A program made the position numbers and the translations under genes. This document shows, in pieces, positions 43,315 through 52,323 of a stretch of DNA of 64,000 nt. This DNA is from Maritimibacter fusiformis (lineage in GTDB: Bacteria > Pseudomonadota > Alphaproteobacteria > Rhodobacterales > Rhodobacteraceae). Location: the NCBI RefSeq assembly GCF_008086115.1, contig NZ_VSIY01000013.1:1-64000 (forward strand), given 5' to 3'. How positions within the stretch are numbered: position 1 is the first letter of the stretch; every line of letters starts with the position of its first letter. Under the pieces are notes generated by a model that made no database searches, had not been told where the DNA came from, and was given only the letters and a program-made list of their open reading frames with translations.

Positions 43315-44637
43315 GTGAGGCGGCTCTACGAACCCTTCGCCTATTCCGACGCCGCCCGCGCCGATTGCGCCTGGGGGCTGGACAGAGACTGGCCCGCGCT
43401 CAACGCCGACCGCGCCACCGAGGTCGCGGTGATCGGCGGCGGCTACACCGGCCTGTCGGCGGCGCTGCACCTAGCAGGGGCGGGCGTGGACGTGACGCTG
43501 CTGGAGGCCCAGGTGCCCGGCTGGGGCGCCTCGGGGCGCAATGGCGGGTTTTGCTGCCTGGGCGGCGCGATGGCTGGCGACGCCACCCTCGCCCGCCGTT
43601 TCGGGCGCGATCAGGCCGATCTCTGGGTCACCGCCCAGCGCGACGCCATCGACCTGGTCGCGGAGCTGATCGAGACCTACGAGATCGACGCCGACCGCCA
43701 TTCCGATGGCGAGGCCGTGCTGGCCCACCGACCCCGCGTGATGCGCGAGTTCAAGGCCGAACACGCCCATCTTCTCCGCCTCGGCATCGCCTCGGAAATC
43801 ATCCCGCGCACAGCCCTCGCCGCGCACGGGCTGGTCGCGGCAGGCACCTTCGGCGCGCTGCACATCAAGGCGGGCTTCGCGCTCGACCCCGGCAAATACG
43901 CCGCCGGGCTGGCCCGCGCAGCGAAGGCCGCAGGGGCCGCGATCTTCGCCCACAGCCCGGTCGAGGCGATCCGGCTGGAAGGCCCCGGCTTTCGCCTCAC
44001 CACCCCGCGCAGCACCGTCACCGCCCGGCGCATCATTCTCGCCACCAACGGCTATTCCGCCGAAGACCTGCCCGACTGGCTGCGGTCGCGCACCATGCCG
44101 CTGCAATCCAACATCCTCGTCACCCGCAAGCTGACCGGGGACGAGCGCGCGGCGCAGGGCTGGACATCGAGCCTGATGGCCTATGACAGCCGCAGCCTCT
44201 TGCACTACTTCCGGCTGCTGCCCGACGGGCGGTTCCTGTTCGGAATGCGCGGCGGCACCCGCGCCGGCGCGGCGCGCGACGCGGCCATGCGCAGCAAGGT
44301 TCGGGCGGATTTCGACGCCATGTTCCCCGCCTGGGCAGGTGTCGAGGCGCCGCATTTCTGGTCGGGCCTTCTGAACCTGTCGCGCGGCCAGACGCCCTAT
44401 GTCGGCCCGATCCCCGGCCTGCCCGGCGCCTTCACCGCGATGGCCTACCACGGCAACGGCGTGGCGATGGCCAGCTATTCCGGCGCGCTGGTGGCCGACC
44501 TCGCGCAAGGCAAGACCCCGCAGCGCCCCTTCCCCACGGTGATGCAGTCCCCCCTTGGCCGCTTCCCGCTGGGGCGGCTGCGCCGCGTGCTGCTCGACGC
44601 GGGCGCCCGCGCGCTGGCGCTCAGGGACGCGCTTTAG
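43315..44637 (+). CDS. puuB: Gamma-glutamylputrescine oxidase-like flavoprotein
   Basis: FAD-dependent oxidase of 440 residues. The start is GTG 43315, 7 nt after puuA with a GAGG site. It contains EVAVIGGGYTGLSAALHLAG, WGASGRNGGFCCLGGAM, RIILATNGYSAEDLP and the C-terminal AYHGNGVAMASYSGALVADL. It oxidises the amine end of the gamma-glutamylated polyamine to an aldehyde with release of ammonia and H2O2. No PuuC aldehyde dehydrogenase or PuuD hydrolase gene is present in the window. Confidence 0.87.
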   Translation: MRRLYEPFAYSDAARADCAWGLDRDWPALNADRATEVAVIGGGYTGLSAALHLAGAGVDVTLLEAQVPGWGASGRNGGFCCLGGAMAGDATLARRFGRDQADLWVTAQRDAIDLVAELIETYEIDADRHSDGEAVLAHRPRVMREFKAEHAHLLRLGIASEIIPRTALAAHGLVAAGTFGALHIKAGFALDPGKYAAGLARAAKAAGAAIFAHSPVEAIRLEGPGFRLTTPRSTVTARRIILATNGYSAEDLPDWLRSRTMPLQSNILVTRKLTGDERAAQGWTSSLMAYDSRSLLHYFRLLPDGRFLFGMRGGTRAGAARDAAMRSKVRADFDAMFPAWAGVEAPHFWSGLLNLSRGQTPYVGPIPGLPGAFTAMAYHGNGVAMASYSGALVADLAQGKTPQRPFPTVMQSPLGRFPLGRLRRVLLDAGARALALRDAL

Positions 44638-44642
44638 GCGTC

Positions 44643-44686
44643 GCGCAATTCATTCCGAAAGCCGGTTCCCACTTTTCGGATTGCGC
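44643..44686. repeat. Palindromic repeat between convergent genes
   Basis: Nested inverted repeats: GCGCAAT (44643-44649) with ATTGCGC (44680-44686), and TCCGAAA (44654-44660) with TTTTCGGA (44673-44680), around GCCGGTTCCCAC. The GGTTCCCACTTTTCGG core resembles short palindromic repeats common in alphaproteobacteria. It lies between convergent puuB and the aminotransferase gene and may act as a two-way terminator. Confidence 0.5.
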
Positions 44687-44687
44687 T

Positions 44688-46070
44688 CTAGCCGAACACC
44701 TTGCCCAGCGCCTTGTCCACCGCGCCGGTGATCTGGTCGATGTCGTCGGGCGTCGCGATCAGCGCCGGGCTGAAGCACAGCACGTTGTTCAACCCCGGCA
44801 CCGAGCGGTTGGAGGCGCCGATGATCACCCCGAGGTTCGAGCATTCGGCCACCACCGCGCCCACGTCCTTTTCCGCCACCGGCTCTTTCGTGGCGCGGTC
44901 CGTGACCAGTTCGATGCCCTGGAACAACCCCTTGCCGCGCACGTCGCCGACGACCCGGTGCTTTTCCATCAGCGCCTGAAGGTTGCCCATCATCCGCTCG
45001 CCCATCTTGGTGGTGTTCTCGAGCAGCCCCTCGTCCTCGATGATGCGCATGTTCTCCAGCGCCGCCGCCGGCCCCGCCGTGCAGCCGCCGAAGGTCGAGA
45101 TATCGCGGAAATGGTTCAGCGGATCGGCGGCATCGTCCTTGAACATCTCGAATACCGCCTCGGTGGTGACGCAGACCCCGATTGCCGCGTAGCCGCTTGC
45201 CACGCCTTTTGCCATCGTCACGAAATCCGGGCGAATGCCGTAATGCTGATAGCCGAACCAGGTTCCGGTGCGCCCGATGCCGCACACCACCTCGTCGATG
45301 TGCAACAGGATATCGTATTTGTCGCAGAGCGCCTGCACCCGCGGCCAGTAGCCCTCGGGCGGCGTGATGACGCCGCCGCCCGCCGTGATCGGCTCAAGGC
45401 AGAGCCCGCCCACGGTGTCCGGCCCTTCGGCCAGGATCACCTCTTCGATGGCCTGAACCGCGCGCTCGGCATAGGCCTCGCCCGACAAGTCCCACTGGGC
45501 GCGGTATTCCATGCAATGCGGCACGCGCACGAAATCCGGCACGAAGGGGCCGTATTGCATGTTGCGCTCGTCCTGCCCGCCCGCCGACATGGTGCCGATG
45601 GTGCCGCCGTGATAGTCGCGCTCGCGATACAGGATCTTGGTCTTCTTGCCGCCGTAACGCTTGTGCGCGATCTGGCGGATCATCTTGAAGGCCTTTTCGT
45701 TCGCCTCCGACCCCGAGTTGCAATAGTAGACCCGGCTCATCCCCGGCATCTTCCCGATCAGCTTTTCGGCATAGAGCGCGCCGGGGATCGACCCCGCCGA
45801 GCCCGCGAAATAGTTCAGCTTGACCAGCTGGTCGCGCACCGCGTCGGCGATCTGGGTGCGGCCATAGCCGACGTTCACCGTCCAGACCCCGCCCGACACC
45901 GCGTCGAGATACTCGCGCCCCTTGGCATCCCAGACCCGCATCCCCTTGCCCTCGACAATGACGCGGGGATCGACCGTCTCGAACGGCTTGTGCTGGATCA
46001 GATGGTGCCAGACATGCGCCTTGTCGGCATCCACCACATGAGAGATATCGTTGTCGCTGAAACCGTCCAT
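44688..46070 (-). CDS. Class III aminotransferase, taurine:pyruvate aminotransferase-like
   Basis: Omega-aminotransferase of 460 residues. Stretches such as AHVWHHLIQHKPFETVDPRV, LDAVSGGVWTVNVGYGR, NYFAGSAGSIPGALYAEKL and DISTFGGCTAGPAAALENM are very close to taurine:pyruvate aminotransferase (Tpa) as I know it. The PLP lysine is in VTMAKGVASGYAAIG. No other taurine genes (xsc, tauABC) are in the window. A TTTGATCAAA site in front suggests membership of the GntR polyamine regulon, so the natural substrate may be an amine from polyamine breakdown. ATG 46070 has a GGAGG site. Confidence 0.88.
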   Translation of the reverse strand: MDGFSDNDISHVVDADKAHVWHHLIQHKPFETVDPRVIVEGKGMRVWDAKGREYLDAVSGGVWTVNVGYGRTQIADAVRDQLVKLNYFAGSAGSIPGALYAEKLIGKMPGMSRVYYCNSGSEANEKAFKMIRQIAHKRYGGKKTKILYRERDYHGGTIGTMSAGGQDERNMQYGPFVPDFVRVPHCMEYRAQWDLSGEAYAERAVQAIEEVILAEGPDTVGGLCLEPITAGGGVITPPEGYWPRVQALCDKYDILLHIDEVVCGIGRTGTWFGYQHYGIRPDFVTMAKGVASGYAAIGVCVTTEAVFEMFKDDAADPLNHFRDISTFGGCTAGPAAALENMRIIEDEGLLENTTKMGERMMGNLQALMEKHRVVGDVRGKGLFQGIELVTDRATKEPVAEKDVGAVVAECSNLGVIIGASNRSVPGLNNVLCFSPALIATPDDIDQITGAVDKALGKVFG

Positions 46071-46098
46071 GGGAACCTCCGGGCCGGGCTGTCTGATC

Positions 46099-46110
46099 AT
46101 TTGATCAAAA
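46099..46110. promoter_or_regulatory. GntR-type operator D
   Basis: ATTTGATCAAAA contains the perfect 10-bp palindrome TTTGATCAAA at 46100-46109, 30 nt upstream of the Tpa-like aminotransferase start. It has the same core as the sites at 37077 and 37854. Confidence 0.65.
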
Positions 46111-46194
46111 GCCTAGGGCGGCGTTTTGGGAAAAGCAATCGCAAGCTTGTCGTGGCTGCGCGCCCATCCTAACGTGGCCGAAAACGGAGGCAAG

Positions 46195-46575
46195 ATGACC
46201 GATCCCACCCCCCGAACCGACCTGATCCTGCGCGTCGTGCCGATGCCGTCGGACGTGAACGCGGCCGGCGACATCTTCGGCGGCTACGTGCTCAGCCAGA
46301 TGGACATCGCCGGCGGCATCGTCGCGGGCGAGCGCGCCGAGGGCCGGGTGGCGACCGTCGCCATCGACGCGATGAAGTTCATCCGCCCGGTGCGGGTCGG
46401 CGATATCCTGTGCATCTACGGCAGCGTCGCGCGGGTCGGCACCACCTCGATCACCGTCGCGCTGGAAGCCTGGGCGTTGCGCCACGGCACCCGGGACCGC
46501 CGCAAGGTGACCGAGGGGCATTTCGTCTTTGTCGCGCTCGATGCCGAGGGCCGCAAACGGCGCGTGGACGGCTGA
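46195..46575 (+). CDS. Acyl-CoA thioesterase (YciA-like)
   Basis: Hotdog thioesterase of 126 residues. The motif PSDVNAAGDIFGGYVLSQMD with the catalytic Asp and the MKFIRPVRVGDIL segment match YciA/BACH thioesterases of broad acyl-CoA range. ATG 46195 has a GGAGG site 4 nt away. The YdeI-like gene follows after 9 nt and may be co-transcribed. Confidence 0.9.
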   Translation: MTDPTPRTDLILRVVPMPSDVNAAGDIFGGYVLSQMDIAGGIVAGERAEGRVATVAIDAMKFIRPVRVGDILCIYGSVARVGTTSITVALEAWALRHGTRDRRKVTEGHFVFVALDAEGRKRRVDG

Positions 46576-46584
46576 GGCAGAGCG

Positions 46585-47172
46585 ATGAAATCCTACCCCG
46601 ATGTCGATGCCTACCTTGCCGACCAGACGCGCTGGCACGCCGAGACCGTCGCGCTTCGTGCCATCGTGCTGGAAAGCGGGCTGGACGAGGCGATCAAGTG
46701 GGGCAAGCCCTGCTACAGCCACCAGGGCAGCAACATCGCGATCATCCAGCCGTTCAAGCCGCATCTCGCGCTGATGTTCTTCAAGGGCACCCTGCTGTCC
46801 GATCCCCTCGGCCTGCTGGTCCCGCAGGGCGAGAACTCTCAAGCCGCGATGCGGGTGGAATTCACCAGCGTGGACGAGGTCGCGGCGAAGGCCGATGGCG
46901 TGCGGGCCTTGCTGGCCGAGGCCATCCGGGTCGAGGCTTCGGGCGCCCGTGTCGATTTCACCCGGCGCGCACCGCCCGAGCTTGCGGCGGAACTGGTCGA
47001 CGCCTTCGACAATGACCCCGACCTGCGCGCGGCCTGGGAGGGGCTGACGCCGGGGCGGCAACGTGGCTATCTCTTGCATTTCAACGCGGCCAAGAAGCCC
47101 GAAACGCGCGTGGCCCGGGTGGCACGCGCCGCGCCCCGGATACTGGCCGGAAAGGGCCCGAACGATCCCTAG
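46585..47172 (+). CDS. YdeI/DUF1801-type protein
   Basis: Protein of 195 residues. N-terminal DUF1801 domain (LDEAIKWGKPCYSHQGSNIA; PHLALMFFKGTLLSDPLGLL) and a C-terminal YdeI/OmpD-associated region (LTPGRQRGYLLHFNAAKKPE). The family is widespread and has no settled function. A degenerate copy of its C-terminal part lies at 47930-48115. Confidence 0.8.
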   Translation: MKSYPDVDAYLADQTRWHAETVALRAIVLESGLDEAIKWGKPCYSHQGSNIAIIQPFKPHLALMFFKGTLLSDPLGLLVPQGENSQAAMRVEFTSVDEVAAKADGVRALLAEAIRVEASGARVDFTRRAPPELAAELVDAFDNDPDLRAAWEGLTPGRQRGYLLHFNAAKKPETRVARVARAAPRILAGKGPNDP

Positions 47173-47286
47173 GCCCGCGCAAGCCCGGCCCGCAGGCGAC
47201 AACCTCCCGTCGCGGCCCGTCCAAGACAGCACCCCGCGGCCCCTCTAGCCTGTCCTGACCGAGGTTTTTTCAGAAAAGGACATCTG

Positions 47287-47595
47287 ATGGCCAAGACGTT
47301 CGTAACCGCCGCCTTCATGCTCGCCCCCTTGCCGGTGCTGGCCGAAGAGGCGTGGCAGGCGTGTAATTTCGAGACCCATACGGGCCGCATGGCGATCAGC
47401 TACGAGTTGATCGGCCAACAGGCCTGCGTCGACTTCTGCAAGGCGACCGAGGGCTGCACCGCCTGGCTCTACACGCCGCACAGCTTCAATCCCGCCACCG
47501 CCCCCGGCGCCTGCGGGATCTACGCCGAAGCCAGCGGCACGCGCCCGCCGGACGCGACCGCGCCGACCCAGTTCTGCGGCTGGGTTGAGGAATAG
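47287..47595 (+). CDS. Small secreted PAN/Apple-like protein
   Basis: Protein of 102 residues with a signal peptide (MAKTFVTAAFMLAPLPVLA). The mature part has Cys residues in ACNFETH, ACVDFCKATEGCTAW, ACGIY and FCGW, a pattern resembling a PAN/Apple domain. Such domains bind proteins or carbohydrates. It stands alone; function unknown. Confidence 0.7.
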   Translation: MAKTFVTAAFMLAPLPVLAEEAWQACNFETHTGRMAISYELIGQQACVDFCKATEGCTAWLYTPHSFNPATAPGACGIYAEASGTRPPDATAPTQFCGWVEE

Positions 47596-47608
47596 CGCCC
47601 GCGCCCCG

Positions 47609-47764
47609 TCAGACGTAGCCCATCAGCACCAGGATGATGAGGACAAGCAGCACGAGACCCAAGCCGCCGGAGGGGCCATAGCCCCAACCGCGCGCATATC
47701 CCCAGGTGGGCAGGGAGCCGATAATGGCCAGAATGAGGATAATGATCAGAATGGTGTAAAGCAT
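47609..47764 (-). CDS. DUF3309-type small membrane protein
   Basis: Very short protein of 51 residues: one hydrophobic helix (MLYTILIIILILAIIGSLP), a Gly/Tyr/Trp-rich loop (TWGYARGWGYGPSGGLG) and a second hydrophobic helix (LVLLVLIILVLMGYV). This matches the DUF3309 proteins of proteobacteria. The start at 47764 has an AGGAT ribosome-site-like sequence. Confidence 0.8.
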   Translation of the reverse strand: MLYTILIIILILAIIGSLPTWGYARGWGYGPSGGLGLVLLVLIILVLMGYV

Positions 47765-47884
47765 GGGAACGATCCTTTCGTGCAGACCCGACAGGGCAAC
47801 GCGAAAGGGACGGGTTTGGTTCCCGCGGCCCGGAACGGCGGCGTTCGCGGTCCCGCGCAAACGCCGCCGCCGTGCGTCTAGCGA

Positions 47885-47920
47885 GTAGGATAGGGTTCTA
47901 CCCCATCCTACCGTTTTTTT
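47885..47920 (+). terminator. Strong Rho-independent terminator without an obvious gene
   Basis: Hairpin GTAGGATAGGG / CCCCATCCTAC (one internal mismatch) with loop TTCTA, followed by seven T at 47914-47920. On this strand the nearest upstream coding gene ends at 47595, and the DUF3309 gene between them is on the other strand. It may end a small RNA starting between about 47770 and 47880. Confidence 0.7.
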
Positions 47921-47929
47921 CGCTAGCCG

Positions 47930-48115
47930 CGGCCGTCCGGATCGAGGCTCCGGGCGCCAGCTTCGATTTCACCCGGCGCGCGACTTGGGACGGGCTGACG
48001 CCGGGGCGGGAACGCGGTTACCTGCTGCATTTCAATGCGACCAAGAAGCCCGAGACGCAGGTGGTAAAATGCGCGCCGGGGATTCTCGTGGTTCGGGGAG
48101 AGGGGAAATCCTTTC
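47930..48115 (+). pseudogene. Degenerate fragment of the YdeI-like gene
   Basis: Encodes RIEAPGASFDFTRRA and then DGLTPGRERGYLLHFNATKK, clearly related to the C-terminal part of the product of 46585-47172 (RVEASGARVDFTRRA and EGLTPGRQRGYLLHFNAAKK). About 60 bases present between these two blocks in the intact gene are deleted here, and there is no N-terminal part. It looks like a partial duplication that is decaying. Confidence 0.75.
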
Positions 48116-48245
48116 CCGGATCGCTTGCGATCCGGTTCGCGCCCGACCCGCCCCCAGGGCGGGCGCGAAGTGCGCCCACCCTCGTGCCGGGCGCGAACCT
48201 GTGTGGTGCGATGTGCAACTGGAGCCTGTCCAGAACGTTTATCAG

Positions 48246-49229
48246 TCAGAACGGTAAACCGAAAAACCCACTCTCGACTTCCAGAAGTTCTTCTGCACGT
48301 TCTCGAATGCTCGTGTTCAGAAACCAAGCATTGTCTTCGAATCTGACATAGAATTCCTTAACGTCGGCATCGGTCGCGATCCACCCCACTTGACTATTTG
48401 TTGTCAGCGCCTCGAATACTCCACGAATTTGTCCGCGTGTCAGCCCCTCGAACCCCGTTAGTTTGTTGATAATCTCGTGGGTCTCCGCAAAATTGGGTGA
48501 ACCTTTGAGGCGACCCACCAGTTCATCCTTTTCGAACTCCACCGACAGTTCAATTGCTGGAAAACGCTCTTTGAAAAAACCTGACAGTGAGGGAAACAAC
48601 CTCACGGAGCGCAGGAAGCCAGAAGCGATCCATTCCTCCTCTAGGTATCCATCAATCATGGAAGCGTTCAAAGGCGAAGAGAAATCCGAATCCAATGTAA
48701 CCAAGTTGAGCTCGAATATGGGTGAATGTGATTTAAGGGCCTCCCAATGGATCGCGTCGCCAACTGAACGGTTCTTTCCGGGAGGCTCACCAAGCTCAAC
48801 CCTTCGAAGGGCCCGAGAATAGAGGTCTTCGTCGATTGGAATATCGGTGGCTAGATCGAATAGACCGTTTATCAAGAGATCGGCACGTAAGGTTTTGGCT
48901 TCTATGTCGGTCATAGCCTTCGAAACCAACGACGCGTGCAATTTTCCAACATCTTTGAGCTTCGACTTGATCTCTGGATATTCGGGATAGTCATTGCAGT
49001 AGTGTGGGAACTCACGCCCAAAGTTCGCTGACTTTAGAGCGTTGAAACCCTCCGCAATCTTACCTTCTCGTCTTCTTTGAACCTCACGGACAAGGTGTGC
49101 GTTTGAGAGAAGAGTGATTTCTTCGTCCCCAATCAGTTTGACCAACTTGGCCATTTCCTCGAGATCATCCTTCCCAAACAGATAGAAAGAAAGGAAGACA
49201 TTTGCATCGAGAAATAGGCTAGTCGTCAT
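48246..49229 (-). CDS. PIN-domain ribonuclease-like protein (DUF4935 type)
   Basis: Protein of 327 residues. The N-terminal half has the PIN nuclease pattern: D8 in SLFLDANVFLSFY, E49 in LVREVQRRR, D158 in RSVGDAIHWEALKS, and D180/D182 in LVTLDSDF. The C-terminal half has no motif that I recognise. Base composition is about half G+C (31/60 and 26/60 in two sampled lines), far below the neighbours, which indicates recent transfer. It starts 4 nt after the ettA stop with a GAGGTGAGGGG ribosome site, so it rides on the ettA transcript. No antitoxin gene accompanies it. A role in RNA cleavage or phage defence is inference. Confidence 0.8.
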   Translation of the reverse strand: MTTSLFLDANVFLSFYLFGKDDLEEMAKLVKLIGDEEITLLSNAHLVREVQRRREGKIAEGFNALKSANFGREFPHYCNDYPEYPEIKSKLKDVGKLHASLVSKAMTDIEAKTLRADLLINGLFDLATDIPIDEDLYSRALRRVELGEPPGKNRSVGDAIHWEALKSHSPIFELNLVTLDSDFSSPLNASMIDGYLEEEWIASGFLRSVRLFPSLSGFFKERFPAIELSVEFEKDELVGRLKGSPNFAETHEIINKLTGFEGLTRGQIRGVFEALTTNSQVGWIATDADVKEFYVRFEDNAWFLNTSIRERAEELLEVESGFFGLPF

Positions 49230-49233
49230 CCCC

Positions 49234-50889
49234 TCACCTCGTAAACTTCTTATACTTCAACCGCTTCGGCTCCAGTGCGTCCGCGCCCAGCCGCCGCTTC
49301 TTGTCTTCCTCGTAGTCCTCGAAGTTGCCCTCGAACCATTCGACATGCGCCTCGCCCTCGAAGGCCAGGATATGCGTGCAGATGCGGTCGAGGAAGAAGC
49401 GGTCGTGCGAGATCACCACGGCGCAGCCCGCAAAATCGACCAGCGCATCCTCGAGCGCCCGCAGTGTTTCCACGTCGAGGTCGTTGGTCGGTTCGTCCAG
49501 CAGCAGCACGTTGCCGCCGGACTTGAGCAGCTTGGCCATGTGCACCCGGTTGCGCTCGCCGCCCGACAGCAGCCCGACCTTCTTTTGCTGGTCGCCGCCC
49601 TTGAAGTTGAACGACGAGCAATAAGCCCGTGAATTGACCTGCGCGTCGCCAAGGTCGATCACCTCGCCGCCGCCGGAAATCTCTTCCCAGACCGTCTTGT
49701 TCGCATCCAGCGCGTCGCGCGACTGGTCGACATAGGCCAGCTCAACGGTGTCGCCATACTCGATCGTGCCTTCGTCCGGCTGCTCCTGCCCCGTCAGCAT
49801 CCGAAACAGCGTGGTCTTGCCCGCGCCGTTCGGGCCGATCACGCCGACGATGCCGCCGGGCGGCAGGCTGAACGACAGATCCTCGATCAGCAGCTTGTCG
49901 CCCATGTGCTTTTTCAGCCCGTTGACCTCGATCACCTTGCCGCCAAGCCGCGGCCCGCGCGGGATCACGATCTGGGCGCGGCCGATCTTTTCGCGCTCGG
50001 ACTGGTCGGCGAGGTCGTTATAGGCGTTGATCCGCGCCTTCTGCTTGGCCTGCCGCGCCTTGGCGCCCTGCCTGATCCAAGCAAGTTCGCGCTCCAGCGT
50101 CTTCTGCTTGGACTTGTCCTCGCGCGCCTCCTGCGCCAGCCGCTTGGCCTTTTGCTCAAGCCACGAGGAATAGTTGCCCTCGTAGGGAATGCCCCGCCCC
50201 CGGTCGAGTTCCAGAATCCAACCGGTGATGTCGTCGAGGAAATAGCGGTCGTGGGTGACGATCAGGATTGTGCCGGGATATTCGATCAGGTGCTGTTGCA
50301 GCCAGGCGATGGTTTCGGCGTCGAGGTGGTTGGTCGGCTCGTCCAAGAGCAGCATCTCGGGCGCTTCCAAGAGCAGCTTGCACAGCGCCACCCGGCGCTT
50401 CTCGCCGCCCGACAGGGTTTCGACATCGGCATCGTCCGGCGGACAGCGCAGCGCCTCCATCGACACGTCGATCTGGGCGTCGAGATCCCACAGGTTCTGC
50501 GCGTCGATCTTGTCCTGCAACTCGGCCATCTCGTCGGCGGTTTCGTCCGAGTAGTTCATCGCCAACTCGTTGTAGCGGTCGAGGATCGCCTTCTTGTCGG
50601 CCACCCCCAGCATGACGTTCTCGCGCACGTTGAGGCTGCCGTTCAACTCGGGCTCCTGCGGCAGATAGCCGACCCTCGCACCCTCCGCTGCCCAGGCCTC
50701 GCCGGTGAAGTCCTTGTCGATCCCCGCCATGATGCGCAGCAACGTCGACTTGCCTGCGCCGTTGACGCCGACGACGCCGATCTTGACGCCGGGCAGAAAG
50801 CTCAGGCGGATGTTCTCGAAGCACTTCTTGCCGCCGGGATAGGTCTTGGACAGACCATCCATGTGAAAGACATACTGATAAGCAGCCAT
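49234..50889 (-). CDS. ettA: Energy-dependent translational throttle protein EttA (ABC-F)
   Basis: Ribosome-binding ABC-F ATPase of 551 residues with two ATPase domains: Walker A at [16 protein letters not shown] and [16 protein letters not shown], signatures [15 protein letters not shown] and [15 protein letters not shown], and the linker arm rich in charged residues ([20 protein letters not shown]). It gates the ribosomal E site according to ADP/ATP level. ATG 50889 gives the standard N-terminus [20 protein letters not shown]; the longer upstream frame is not coding. Confidence 0.95.
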   Translation of the reverse strand: MAAYQYVFHMDGLSKTYPGGKKCFENIRLSFLPGVKIGVVGVNGAGKSTLLRIMAGIDKDFTGEAWAAEGARVGYLPQEPELNGSLNVRENVMLGVADKKAILDRYNELAMNYSDETADEMAELQDKIDAQNLWDLDAQIDVSMEALRCPPDDADVETLSGGEKRRVALCKLLLEAPEMLLLDEPTNHLDAETIAWLQQHLIEYPGTILIVTHDRYFLDDITGWILELDRGRGIPYEGNYSSWLEQKAKRLAQEAREDKSKQKTLERELAWIRQGAKARQAKQKARINAYNDLADQSEREKIGRAQIVIPRGPRLGGKVIEVNGLKKHMGDKLLIEDLSFSLPPGGIVGVIGPNGAGKTTLFRMLTGQEQPDEGTIEYGDTVELAYVDQSRDALDANKTVWEEISGGGEVIDLGDAQVNSRAYCSSFNFKGGDQQKKVGLLSGGERNRVHMAKLLKSGGNVLLLDEPTNDLDVETLRALEDALVDFAGCAVVISHDRFFLDRICTHILAFEGEAHVEWFEGNFEDYEEDKKRRLGADALEPKRLKYKKFTR

Positions 50890-50954
50890 CGCGCGCGTCC
50901 TTTCGGGAATACGGGGTTTCCCGGCTAGATAGCGACCCGGCGGCGCGGGGGCAA

Positions 50955-52184
50955 CTAGGGGCACTCGATCCCGTGCTTGGCGATCAACCCATCCTGCCAG
51001 AACAGGTCCCGAATCGCCGGGCTTTCCAGCGTGGCGCAGAAGATGGCGCGCTCGGCCTCGGTCGGATCGGGCGTCCAGCGCAGACCCATGTGCCAACCGT
51101 TCACCTCCTGCCGGAAGGCGTTGGAAAACATGGGGCCGCCCTCCGGCCCGGTGGCGATCAGCGAGGCGATGCGGGCGGCATCGAAGGCATCGGGCGGCGG
51201 TTCGACGAAGATGTTGTCCTCGGTCCCCGGCGCCTTGGCGCGCGGCACACGCGCCGCCGCCAGCGGCAGGCCCATGGTTTGCAGCGCGCCCGCGAGGTCG
51301 ATCGGCGGCGTGGCGGTGCGCGCGCGGCCAAGCATGAACCCGCCCCCGGCGTCGCCATTTGCGAGCGATCCGAAATCGTAGCCGAACCTGCCGTTCGGCC
51401 GTTCGTTAAAAAGCTGGGTCGCCTGCCAGACAGCCGGCGAATCGGCACCCGCCCCGAGATGCGCAGCGGCGCTGCGAAAGCCCATCGGCTGATACGGGGT
51501 GAAGTGGTCGGCGCGCCAGTGGGTGCGGTCCTCGTCGAGTATCAGCGTCAGGTCAGCGGGGCGGTCGTGATCGGGCGCGTAGAGCACGCATGGGCCGCCC
51601 GCGAGGTCGGGGTTGGCGGCACGGCAGGCGGCATCGCCGCCCGGCACGAACAGCGCATGGGTCTCGGCCCGGTCGTTGCCATAGGCGTCATCGGTGAGCA
51701 CGATCCGCACCCAGCCGACGCCGCCGCCCATGAGCAGACGCTCACAGGCCTCGGTGCAGGGGCTTTCGCCGATCAGGGGACCGGCGCGGCCTTCGCCGCG
51801 GGAATAGAGATCGGGATCGCGAGACACGCGGCGGCGGATCTCGATCCCCGGCTGTTCGGGCAGATCAAGCCGGGTCGCCGGGATGTCGCCCCGCGCCGCA
51901 AGATCGCGCGCCAGCGCCTGGTCGGCAAACGGTCCGGGCGCGGCGAGGGCAACGACAACGGCCCCCACACCCGCCGCCAGCGCCGTCAGCCGGAACGGCG
52001 TGCGCCAGAGCAGCACCGCCGGCAAAACCGCCCACATCCCGAGGCCGATATAGGGCAGCGGCAACAGGATCACCACGCCAAGGCCCAAGGTGAAAAGCGA
52101 CGCGAGAAGCGCCGCACTGGGCAGCGCGAAGACCAGCACCAGCACGGTGACGACCGCGAGTAGAATGAAATAGGTCTTGTGCAA
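50955..52184 (-). CDS. Hypothetical membrane-anchored protein
   Basis: Protein of 409 residues with three hydrophobic segments in the first 85 residues ([58 protein letters not shown]) and a long extracytoplasmic part with few Cys ([28 protein letters not shown]). The best start is TTG 52184, which has a GAGG site 5 nt upstream. I do not recognise the family. It is transcribed toward ettA and diverges from the aldo/keto reductase gene. Confidence 0.7.
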   Translation of the reverse strand: MHKTYFILLAVVTVLVLVFALPSAALLASLFTLGLGVVILLPLPYIGLGMWAVLPAVLLWRTPFRLTALAAGVGAVVVALAAPGPFADQALARDLAARGDIPATRLDLPEQPGIEIRRRVSRDPDLYSRGEGRAGPLIGESPCTEACERLLMGGGVGWVRIVLTDDAYGNDRAETHALFVPGGDAACRAANPDLAGGPCVLYAPDHDRPADLTLILDEDRTHWRADHFTPYQPMGFRSAAAHLGAGADSPAVWQATQLFNERPNGRFGYDFGSLANGDAGGGFMLGRARTATPPIDLAGALQTMGLPLAAARVPRAKAPGTEDNIFVEPPPDAFDAARIASLIATGPEGGPMFSNAFRQEVNGWHMGLRWTPDPTEAERAIFCATLESPAIRDLFWQDGLIAKHGIECP

Positions 52185-52323
52185 ATCCGCCTCGCAATTT
52201 CGCCCGTTTTCAGCTTGTTAGCGCGAAATATTGTCGGAAATTCGGCACCGCTCCGACCGGGGCGGGTCACATTGACATCGCAAGGCGGCGCGCGTCTACT
52301 CGCTGCCCAGACAGGAGGCATCC

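Noticed and set aside
44688..46070. Firm naming as tpa (taurine dissimilation)
   Set aside because: Similarity is high, but no xsc or taurine transporter is present and the operator links it to polyamine genes, so I left the symbol empty.
48246..49229. Toxin-antitoxin pair built on the PIN protein
   Set aside because: No small antitoxin gene lies beside it on either side (ettA upstream, degenerate sequence downstream), and the protein is much longer than VapC toxins.
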